DNA from: a virus
Length of the DNA: 64,000 nt
Virus record (IMG/VR): IMGVR_UViG_3300037882_002064
Location: 1 to 64,000 of that record
Reading direction: 5' to 3' (one strand)
Shown here: positions 37,001 through 49,000 of the stretch, one piece after another
Position numbering within the stretch: position 1 is the first letter of the stretch
How the letters are laid out: each line of letters begins with the position of its first letter
Position numbers and translations under genes: made by a program
Notes under the pieces: generated by a model
Database searches by the model: none
What the model was told of the DNA's origin: nothing
The model's input: only the letters and a program-made list of their open reading frames with translations

Positions 37001-40000
37001 GTCACACACCATGCAAAGCCACTATGGCTACATCAAGCGCACCGAAGGCGCTGATGGCGACCATATCGACGTATTCGTGGGGCAGAACCCCGAAAGCGAT
37101 CAGGTGTATGTCGTTGACCAAGTAAACGGCAAAGGTGCGTTTGACGAACACAAGGTCATGCTCGGGTTTGATACTGAGAAAGAAGCAATCGCCGCCTATA
37201 AGGAAAATTACGATCCGAAGTGGACAGTCGGCCCTGTCTCTACTATGTCGATGGACGTATTCAAAGGCTGGCTCGAAGATGCTGACCTGACAAAACCCAT
37301 ATCACCGAGCGGTATCCGGGTACTCAAGGCAGACAAGGCGTTTCAGGAGAACCAGAAAAAGAACGAACTTGCCATTTACGAACAGCCGGGCATGACACTG
37401 CGGCACGAAGGCAAGAGCTATCCGGTTGACAGCCTGGCTGATGCGGCGACCAAGTACCGCGCAGTCATTGATCGACTGGCCGGGGAAGGAGCCGGTGGCG
37501 CAAGTCAGATGGGCGCAAGCCCGACAATCCATGATGCCAGCGGCAAGCAGATCGCCAGGATCAGCTATAACGGTCGCATTTGGGACATGAACGACAAGGA
37601 GCTACCTGGCCCGTATGCGCGGGATGTGAAGGTAGAGCAAATTACTGCCGATGATGTTTCTGACGAGCAGGCGCTGGCCGATGCGCTCAAGGATAACGAC
37701 GATCAATCCATCGAGGAAATGCACGAATGGATCTCCGCAGCCTACGGTGAGGACAAGATACCGGCGCTGCTGGCCCACCATATCAACCTGGCCATAGCGG
37801 CCGGCGTACCAGAATTCAAGATCGCGCTAGAAATCAACCGATTGCCACCCGGCAAGAAAGACGACTTTGCCGTAATGACGGCAATCATGCGCCTGAAGAA
37901 CGAATACAAAAAAGAGGAAGAAACGAATGAGCCGACCAGTGAACCCGGCAGCGATACTGAGACTGGCCAAACAGGTCAGAAAACAGGAGGCCGCACAAAG
38001 CCAACGCGAAAATCAGCCTCCTACACCTTCACCCGAGAAGATCAAAGGATCGTCAGACGGCGGCCCAACAAAAAGCCGTGGGTTAATAAGAATTCAGCCA
38101 AGCAAGCACTGAGGGAGCTTGGGCTTGAAAAGACGCACCGCGTCAACGGGTACTCCAATTCCGGCCCCTTCGGTCGAGAGTGGTGGATTGAGCCAAAATA
38201 CAGCGCCTTCAAATTCCCGTACACCCAGGATCAGTACCGGAATGCGAAGGACGCAAAAACGGAGGACTATCCCTACGTTATAGAACCGCGATGGGACTCC
38301 ATGAGCGCAACGGCTCGCGGGAATCTTGAGAACGAACTGCGCCGCGGTTTACGCCAGTGGGATGCTCGATTCACAAAAGCGGAAGGCGTATTGCGCTTTG
38401 GTAGCGAAGATCAGCGTCAGTTTTTCATTGATAACGCAATGAACCAGGCCAACCCTTTTTCGATGCTCTATACCAAGAGCATTCTGCAAGAAGGCCAGAA
38501 GAAAGCCGAAGTAACTGAGCCAGCGACTGACGATAAGAAAACGCGCGCGCAAGAACTTCGCGCCAAGATCAAGCAAGGCCTGAAGGAAGCTGGTGGCGGC
38601 AAAGAGGCGCTGACAGACTTCGGTGAGAAGCTGGGCGGCTCTCGGGCCGACAAGGCGGCGGCGCGCAAGGCTAAGCTGATGGCGCTGGCCAGCATGGACG
38701 AAAATGAGATCCAGACAAAATCACTCAGCGATCTATGGCCGAAAGATGCCTACATGCAGATCGAGGACGATTTCATATCGGCATTCAACTATGTGGCCAG
38801 GAAGTCTGTGCCCAAGAAGCCGCGCAAAAGCTGGAAGCTCAGGCAGTGGGCGAAGGATATTCAATCTGCCGCAGCATTGTCTGACCTATTGGCTGAAGCT
38901 GCTGAAAGCGGAGGTTACGAGCAATTCCGCGAGAGGATGCTGGCCAACGACGAAACGGCGGCCATGCTCCACGAAGTAGACTTGCTGACTAACCTTCCTC
39001 GGAAAGACTGGGAGCGCATTGGTGTGGCCTATTTCAGGTACGATGCCTACACCTACAAGCGCGATGAAAATGGGGATGTGGAGAAGATCCCGAAGCCGTA
39101 TGCCGGGATGTACATCGATGGCAAATACCATGAATTCAAAGAAACTAAGGATGTAGTTGCTGACCACCTCCCTAGAATTCAGGAGCTGCTTGGGGTCGAA
39201 GTCACTCCGAAATCCAAGAAGAAAGAGCTGACCCGGTACGACTTCGAGGTGCGTGGTCGCGCAGGAAAATGGAATATCTATCGCAAGGGAGACAGTGAGT
39301 ATCGGAAGCTGCTGCCAGAAGATTGGACTGACAGCAAAGAACTGCAAGCCTGGAAGGTCGATAACATCCCAGCACTGGTTGAAGCATGGGAGAAAATCAA
39401 AGAACGGGACAATGTTGGCAAGGGCGATATGCGCCGGGACTCCAACAAACCGCGTACCGGGAAGGATCACCGCGGCGGCAAGGACATTGACGCCAAGGAC
39501 TTCCATGAAACCTTCGGCTTCCGTGGCGGCGAGTTTGGGAAGTGGGTCAAGCAGGGCACCGGGGCGAAGGATCGGCAGGGCCTGCTGAACCAGTCCTTTG
39601 ATGCGCTGATGGATCTGGCCGACATTCTCGGTGTGCCACCTATGGCGCTATCCCTGAACGGATCGCTGGGCATTGGTTTGGGATCGCGTGGAAGCGGCAA
39701 GGCCTCTGCCCACTTCGAGCCAGACTTCATTGTAATCAACCTGACCAAGACCAAGGGTGCAGGATCCCTGGCGCACGAATGGTTCCATGCGGCTGACAAC
39801 TACTTTGCTCGGGCGCGTGGCGAGCAAGGCCAGTACATCACCAAGAACCCAATGTCCCGCGAAGTCGGCAAAGCGGGCGTCCGAGAAGAAGTGGAGCGCG
39901 CCTTCCAGAATCTTCGCAATGTGCTGAACCAATCGCCCATGTATGCGCGGGCCAAGAAGATCGACAAGAATAAGCCTGATGGCTACTGGTCGCGGATCAT

Positions 40001-43000
40001 CGAGCGAGCAGCCCGATCCTTTGAAGTCTACATCATCGAGAAGATGGCACAGGGCGGCTACGATAATGACTTCCTGGCCAACGTCAGATCCATAGCGGAA
40101 TGGACGAAAGCACCGGATCGCTATCCCTACCCCAAGCGGATCGAAGTGCGGCCCCCACAGGCCAGCGAACTGCCGGATGAAATGGCCCCGATTACCGAGG
40201 CCTTTGACACTCTGTTTGAAACCATCGAGGTTAAAGACACGGTTCTTGGCAAGGATGAATTTGGCAAAGATCGACTGGGCAAGGCTATGTTCCGGGCCGA
40301 GGACGACTTTGGCAGCATCAAGGATGTACCCGGCCTGTTCATGGTTCAGGGTGATGGCGCGAAGATCGACCCGGAAATGTTGGCGATGGGCGCTGAACTG
40401 GCCATGATCCACATGGAGGGCGGCGGCAAGCCATTCCCCGAGTTTGTGCAGCTCATGGCTGAGGATCTTGGTGTCACGGTAGACCAGATCAAGCCCTACC
40501 TACGCGGTTGGTACAATGGTGCCCGAGACATGATGGAGGACAGCGGCCTCGAAGTGGCCGGCATGGACGACTCCAACGCTGTGCGCGAGGCCATGAAAAA
40601 TCTTGGCCAGCCCCAGGCCGAGAAGCCAGCGCCTGCGGAAACTGCGGAAACTGCGGAAAAGCCCGCGGCTAAAGACGTTCGAGACTATCTGTTTGATAAC
40701 CTGGCCGAGATCACCGACAACCGCAAGCTGAAGTCGCTCATGGCCACCTTCCACGGCACTCCCGCGGCTGACGTTACCGAACAGCAAATGAAGGAGGCCC
40801 AAGAGGCCGTCGAGGTCGCCCTTGTAAAACAGGCCAGAGACACTATTGCCAAAGGCCGCAAGCACGGACTGAGCGAGAAGGCTATCTACGACAGGCTGGT
40901 TGACCAGTATAACGCGCAGCCGAACTTGAACATGCGATCCAGCACCAGCATGGAGAATCAGGCCTACAGCACACCCTCGCCCCTGGCCTTCATTGCCAGC
41001 CGGTACGCCGGGATCAATGCCCAGTCCAAGGTACTCGAACCCACTGCCGGGAACGGTATGCTGCTGATCGAGGCCACGCCGGGCAATGTCATTGCCAATG
41101 AACTGAACAATGACAGGGCCGATAACCTGAAATTCCAGGGCTACAAAGTCACTCAGCATGATGCCTCTAAGGTACAGCTCCCCGCCCAGTCTGTTGATGC
41201 GTTTGTCACCAATCCACCATTTGGCCGGTTGCGCGATGAAAATGGCAATAACTATGACGAAAAGGTAGACGGCTACACCATTAAGTCTATCGATCAACTG
41301 ATCGTGGCCAAGCAATTGGATGCCATGAAAGACAGTGGCGGCAAGGCTGCCATCATTATCGGTGCCGACAAGGTAGCGGGTGAGATCAGCCCGAGCGACC
41401 GGGTATTCTTCAATTGGCTGTATGGCCACTACAACGTGGTCGACCACTTCGAGGTGGCCGGCGAGCTGTATCAGCGCCAAGGTGCAGGATGGCCGGTGCG
41501 TGTTATAATCGTTGAAGGTAGGCAGAAATCTAGCACCAAGTCGCCAATATCAGGTAGCATTGAGCGGCTGGACAACTGGAATCAGATCTATGACCGATAC
41601 GCAGAAAGTTTGGGTGCCACGAACCCCCGACCTGACACAGGATCAGGGATCGGTACTGAGCCTGTCACGCGCCCCAACACAGGAACCGGACAGCCTCAAG
41701 TTACGGGTGGAGAGCAAACTGGTACGCCTAATGGATCAGGAGGACGACCCGGAGGCGGTTCTGGAAATACTGGCGGCAGTGCCCGACCTGTATCTGGCGG
41801 CAATGGATCAGGAAACAAGCCGGGAACGGGCAATGGCGATGATGGAAGATACCAGCCTGTCACAACTGGTGAGCCAGGTGGAGTGGGACTTGAGGGGATC
41901 GAGCAACCTGAAGCCCTACCCTTGGGAACTGGAAGTGATACGGGATCACAGCAGCCAGTCATTGAGCAGCCTGATGGCCAGCCTGGCGCGCAGCCTACAG
42001 TAAAAGCCCCGCGTGTAGCCGGGCCACAAGAGGATGGCTCGTCCTTCCAAACCCCCTATCCCGGTCGCAGCAAAAGCCCCAATGAATCTGCGCTTGTGCC
42101 GAACAACATGGCCAAGGCTATCGGTACGGCCCTCGAAACCATCGAAGAAGCCGTGGGCAAGTCGCTCGATGAGTACGTCATGGAAAAGCTCCAATATGAC
42201 ACCATCGAGGAAATGTCCGAAGTCCTGATGGGATTGCAGATCGATGCTATCGCCGCGACGATTTACAACTTCGAGAACAAAGGCAAAGGCATCATCATTG
42301 CCGACCAGACTGGCGTAGGGAAAGGCCGCCAGGCTGCGGCGATCATCCGTTACGCCAAGATCATTGGCAAGACACCCATCTTCGCTACTGTTGCCGACAA
42401 CCTGTATTCCGATATGTGGGACGACCTGCATGAGATTGGCGAAACCAATATCCGGCCGCTGGTTATCAACAACAATGTGCCGATCAAGAGCGAGAGCTTC
42501 AAGGGCCAGAAGGCGTTGAAGCCGGCCGAGCGCAGGAAGGCGCTGGATACGATCCTCAAGACAGGATCTCTGCCCGCCAACCATGACATGCTGTTTATGA
42601 CCTATCACCAGATCAAGACAGACAATGAGCAGCGCAAGGTCATTGATGCCCTGAAGCACAATGCCATTTTTGTCCTTGATGAATCCCACAACGTATCCGG
42701 GCCGCGCTCGGTCGATAAGAAGGTGAATGGCAAAAAGGTTACTCGCGTAACTGGCGCAGGCTTCATGTTCGAGCAGATCGCTGACGCCCCGGTGCTGTAC
42801 TTGTCTGCCACTTATGCCAAGCGGGCCGACAATATGGCCATCTACTACCGCACCGACCTGATGGATGCGGTGGACAGCCCCGAAGATCTGATCGCTGCCG
42901 TTGCCGCTGGCGGCGTACCTGTTCAGCAAATCATGTCCAACATGCTCACGGAGAGCGGCCAGCTATTCCGGCGCGAGAAGTCCTTCGAGGGGATCTCGAT

Positions 43001-46000
43001 ACCGACTGTCATTGACACGGCCAACCGAGAGAAGCATGTAAAAACCTCTGATGCTGTGAATGTCGGCCTGCAATCCATCTTGGAAGCAGACCGCATGTTC
43101 AATGACGTATTCTTCCCGATATACCTGAAAGAGCAGGAGAAGAAGGGTGGCAGCGCCTTCATGGGCGGGAACAAGCTCAATCAAAACATCACCCATACCG
43201 GGTTTAATTCCGTGGTGCATAACAAGGTGCGCCAGATGCTGCTGGCCCTGAAAACGGCCACAGCGGTAGACCGGGCCATCCAGGCTCACAAGGATGGTAA
43301 GAAACCTGTTATTGCGCTGGAATCCACTTTCGGATCGTTCCTTAGTTCGTATGTCAAACAGCACGACCTCAAAGCTGGCGATCCAGTAGACATTGATTAC
43401 CGGGACATTCTCCGCGAAGCCCTTACGGGCAGCCGCAGGATCACAGTCGAGGATGAGTTTGGCGAAAAACAGTATATCCAGATCCAAATGCACGAACTCG
43501 ATCCGGCCACTCGCTTGATGTACCAGAATGCCGAGAAGGCGATTACTGCGCTCGATATAGCAGATCTGCCCATATCGCCCATTGATTACATGATAAATGG
43601 CATGGAGAAGGCGGGCATCAAGGTCAAAGAAATCACCGGCCGCGAGCTGCGATTGGACTACTCTGGCGGCGGTGTGCCGACACTGGTGAAGGTTCCGTCG
43701 AACGAATCGTCCAAGAAGCGGGCCAAGGTAGACGACTTTAACCGTGGCGACCTCGATGCGCTGATCCTGAACGTATCGGGATCGACTGGCTTGAGCATTC
43801 ATGCCAGCAAAAAGGATACGGTAAAAGACAAGAAGCCGCGCAAAATGATCGTCGCCCAGGCGATGCAGGACATAAACATCCTGATTCAAATGCTGGGCCG
43901 GATCAACCGCACTGGCCAAGTCGTGCTTCCTGAATACGAAATGCTGACCGCAGACTTGCCGGCAGAGAAGCGCCCGGCTGCCGTGGTCGCCCGCAAGATG
44001 GCGTCCCTGAATGCCAACACCAGCTCGAACGACGAGTCGGATACCACGATCAAAGCCCCGGACATGATGAACAAGTACGGCGACCAGATCGTGAATAGCT
44101 ACCTGCAAGAAAACCTCGATCTGGCGTGGCTGTTGCACATCACCCCCAGCACCGGGGATGGCGCAGCGGCAATTGACCTGGCGTTGAAGGCTACTGGCCG
44201 ATTGGCCGTGCTTCCTGTTGCAGTGCAGGAAGCGGTATACGAGGAATTGGAGCGCGCCTACGCTGATGAAATCGAGTACCTGAACGCAACCGGGCAAAAC
44301 GATCTGATTGCCCAAACCGTTGACCTCGATGCCAGGATCAAAGACAGCCGCATCATTTATCAAGGCAAAGCGCCCGATACGATCTTCGGCGGGAACACTA
44401 CCCTGCACAAGATTGACGCCAAGTATCAGGGCAAGCCGCCTACGGCTCGGGATGTGGAACATGCACTTGATAAGTCTCGCGGCGAAACCAGCACAGGGAT
44501 TCTCGACAAAAAGAATGCTGACAAGTCCTATGAGAAACAACTTGAGCAGCGGTTCTTGGATGCCCAGGCCGACCTTGTAAAACACAATGAAATGTCCGAC
44601 CAAGTGAAAACGGACGAGCTGGACGCCTACGCGATCAAAGGTGCCAAGCTGGCCGAGCGGCTTGATGCGGCCAGGGGGGCCGCCAATGCTTATGTGGAAA
44701 GCAAGAGACTGGCCACCAATGAAATAGAAAAGTTTACTGTTGGCAAGCAATTCCGGCTTGATCTGAGTGATGAAATTGTCATTGGCGTGGTTGTTTCCGT
44801 TAAAGACTCACATGCAGATGGCAAGGGTAATCCGTGGTCGCTGTCCAAGACTCGCATCACCTTCATGGTAAACAGCGGGATCAGGCAGGTAGAGCTTCCA
44901 CTTTCCAAGCTGCAAAGTGAAGGCAAGATCCTGATCGAGAAATTGCGTGGCTTTGGCAAGGACGGCCTCGACCAGATATTCACGCCACACGACACGGCTC
45001 GCCGCGAGCAGCGCCACGTTGCTACCGGAAACCTGATCTCTGGCATGGCCAATTTGGACGGCGGCCGGATAGTCAACTTTACTGACAACAAAGGCGAAAC
45101 ATACCAAGGCATTTTGATGCCGCGGAAGTTTGGCCGAAACGGCGAATATGAAACGGCTGGCGGCCAGAACACTATCCCGGTTCGTGATCCTGCTGTAGTT
45201 AAGAAGCTGTTGCGTGATGGCGGCAGTGCGCTGTCAGGCGCTGGCGGTGTGTTCAGTGGCAACCAGGCAGTGCGCTTGATCCACAACCAAGGCCAGTGGG
45301 TAGTTCAGGTGCCAAAATCCAACAAGGACGCCATAGCCAAATCAGTGAAGTTTGACGAAGCGATCCGCAAGATCGTGGGCGACTTCTACGGATCTGGCAA
45401 CGTAATGACCGCGAAGAACAACATCACTGTTGCTGATGCCCGGCTCGATGCCTTGGTGGATCGGCTTATGGAGCTGACTCCGCTGTATGTGATGAAGTCA
45501 ATGGAGGCGCAGGCGATTAAGGCCGGAAACCCGCCCCCCTCAACGGCGACCAACACTTTCGATAAAGACAAGAAGGGGCCGGCAGCCCCCCCGAGCGGCG
45601 CTTTCCGCGCAGATGAGGCACCTCGATCCGGGGCCAGGGTTACGCGGGACGGCCTTGAGCGCCTTGTTAAAAGCATGGGCGCGCAGTGGCAGATCCCTAT
45701 GACTGTGATGGACAGCGTGAAGCAATTGCCGTCGCATGTCAGAGGGCTGTTGCGTGACCAGGGGATCACTGGGGAAGTCACCGGCTACTATGACCGTGAC
45801 AACCAGCATGTTTACCTGATAGCCAATGGGATCAGCAGCTACCAGTCAGGTGCCGTTACCTTGCTGCATGAGGCCATTGGCCACTTGGGCATCGAGCGCG
45901 TGATGGGGGAGGATTTAGACCAGTTCCTGAAGTCCGTGCATGACGCGCGCAACAGCGATCCGGCTATTGCGGCCGCGTGGGCCTATGCCGAAAGGAACTA

Positions 46001-49000
46001 TCCCAAAGCATCGAAGGCGGTGAAGGCGTCAGAAACGATTGCCCGGCTATCCGAGAGCGATCCGAAGCACACCATTGTACAGCGCGCCATTCAGATCGTG
46101 CGGCAGATCCTTCGCAAGCTGGGCTTTACTGTTCAGTTTTCCAATAACGACATTATCGAAGCCTTCCGCAGGGCCAAGCTGGCGCTGCAAGAGGGCCAGC
46201 AGTACGCCGGACAGGGAGAGAGGGGCGGTCTGTTCAGGATCAAAGACGATAACGGCGCAGGATCACCGATCTGGCGCGCAGCGAAGAACAAAGGCCTCGA
46301 TCTGTCCAAGGATGCCAGGCTGGCCCGCGCGCGCGACATGGGCTTTGATACCGATACAGTCTGGTATCACGGCACCACCGACAACATTGCGGCCTTCGAG
46401 GACAACCCGAGCCGCAGCTTTGGTATTCATGTTGGCACCAAGTTGCAGGCAAATAACCGGCTGTTGGATCGCGCCCGGCACGACCGAGCGCACACCGGGT
46501 CAACCGTGCCGATCACGCGCAGCCAGGTAGCGGCTCCACAAGATGGTGCAAATGTGATTCCAGTTTACATAGCAGCCAAGAAACTCCTGAAGTTGCACGA
46601 TGTTGGCCCTTGGCATCACGGCCCGACCGTGGCCGATGCGGTACTTAAATCGCAATTCGCGCCAGAGTCTTTGCGTGAGGCGGCCAAGAAAATCAAGGAA
46701 GAACTGGCTGAAGCTGGGAAGGCTATGGCGAAAGGCAAGGAACTGGACGCCAAAGGTATGCCAACCGCAGCCTATAAGAAACTTCGTGGCACCCACGGTA
46801 TGCTGACAGAAATGGCGGCGGGAAGATTGCGCGATGCGATGATCGCCGCTGGCTACGATGGCATTCAGTACGGCAACCGCTTCGAGGGCAAGAAGCAAGG
46901 TACTGTTGGCGCAGACTCGATCATTGTGTTCGATCCTGCCAAAGTGCGCTCGATCAATGCGGTGTTCGATCCCGAAGCGGCCCGTAGCAGCAGCATACTG
47001 TTCCGCGTCGAAGATGCCGACGAATTCAAGCTGACTAGCAGCCTTGCGCCTGAATTCTATTCAGAGCTGACCGCGGCGGCCCGCCAGTTGAAGCAGGAAA
47101 AAGGCACTCCCGAGCAAATGCTGAACGCCATCAAGAAAATGGGTGGTGTGAAGGCAGAGGAACTTGAATGGTCTGGCCTCGAAGAATACATGGCCGGGAT
47201 CAGCGGCACGATCACCAAGCAAGAGATCGTGGATTATCTGGACGCCAATGGTGTGCAGGTTGTAACAATTTCCAAGGAAACGCCAGAAGCATGGGTATCC
47301 CGAGCCAATGCTGTGCTGGCAGGAACCGGCTATACCGCAGAAATGGACGACTACGATAACGAAAATGTCGTCTTTATGGATAGGGACGACGAATCCTGGG
47401 AAATGGGAGACTTGCCGCCCGAGTTGCAGACAAAACTTGATGCCATTGTTCCCAAAGGCGCGGCCGGGTCGGTCAAGTTCAGCGAGCATGTTTTGCCCGG
47501 AGGTACTAACTACCGGGAAGTGCTGCTGACGTTGCCAGCGAAGCCCCAGCGCAATTCCGTAGAATGGGCGACTGAAGCTCGCCGCCGTTATGCCGAGAAA
47601 GATATTACTCGTCTAAGCGAAGATCAGAAAAAAATTATTGATCGTGCTGTTGGCGGGGTGAGTTACAACAAAAGCCACTGGGAAGAACCCAACGTCATTG
47701 CCCATGTTCGTATGAATGACCGTACCGATCCTGAAGGCAATCGAGTGTTGTTCCTTGAGGAAATACAAAGTGACTGGCACCAGGCAGGCAGAAAAGAGGG
47801 CTATTTAGGAACCCCTACGGGAAACACTCTATGGGATGAAGCCGATGCCGCAGAAGAAGCCACTCGCCCCGATGCTATCGACGAGATTGAATCGTATGGC
47901 CGGCTGGGCTTTGATCGGCTTCCTATGGCGATGGGTGCCATTCTTGACCATGAGGACTGGGCCGAGCGATGGGATGTGAAAGAGCGGATTGCCATTGAGG
48001 CTATCAACAGGTGGCGCACCGCCAAACTCGCGCAGGTAGAAGCATCTAAGGATAGGGCCATATTTGAGGCCCGAGTGCCAAACGCACCCTTCAAAAATAA
48101 CGGGTGGGTTGAGCTGGCTGTTAAAAAGATATTGCGCCTGGCCGCCGAGGGTGGCTATGACCGCGTGGCATGGACGACCGGGGAGCAGCAAAACACCCGA
48201 TACAACCTGTCTACCCAGGTTAAGTCTATAGAATGGAGCTGGGATCAGGACAGGGACAAGGGCTACCCTGACAGGAAAACTATTTGGATCGAGCCTGCGG
48301 GTCGGGATTTCAACAACACTAGAATTGTCGTTGACGACAAGGGCGTTGTACTCCGATCAAATGACGAAGGCGGCATGGATGGCTATTACGATGGTAAGCG
48401 CCTCGATGCGATAGTTGGGAAAGGAATGGCCGATAAAATTCTTGAGAATGCCAATGGCAATCTTGAAGGTGACGGCTTGAACATTGGCGGCGAAGGCATG
48501 AAGGGCTTTTACGACAATATCGTGCCGTCTACTTTCAAAAAAGTGGCCCGAAAACTTGATAAAAGCGCCAAAATAGAAGTGACGCCTATTGGTGACATAC
48601 AGACCAATATCAATGGTTCGGTTCAGATTGATAATTTCCGCAAAGCTCAAAGTCTGGTGACGGCGCTTCGAGCGCGAGGCATAAGCGCAGCGAGAGCAAA
48701 TACGGACAGCCTTCCCGGTGACGAGGAAGGCGCTGTCATTATGCGATTTTATAACCTGACTTCAAATGAGGTAGAGGACGTTTGGAATCTGGTCGAGCTT
48801 GATTTTGGATGGAGATATAACGCCGAACCCGAACGAGAAATAATGGGCGGCCAGATGAGTATCGCGCTTACTCCAACCATGCAGGACTTGGCCATCAGTA
48901 AGGGTTTCGGCCTGTTCCGGGTCGAGGACGAGAACAAGAACCCTGGCACCCACAATGGCAAGCCATTCTGGATCGGCATGTACAACCCGCTCGATGGCTG

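Noticed and set aside
41696-41962. An 88-codon minus-strand Pro-rich frame
   Set aside because: Reverse complement of Gly-rich codons gives Pro; no start signal.
44308-44580. A further +1-frame ORF inside the giant gene
   Set aside because: No SD, and the overlapping giant sequence is a structured region, unlike the three linker ORFs.
42963-44750. A 595-codon minus-strand frame opposite the helicase domain
   Set aside because: Antisense of conserved helicase motifs; composition and lack of an SD indicate a shadow frame produced by codon bias.
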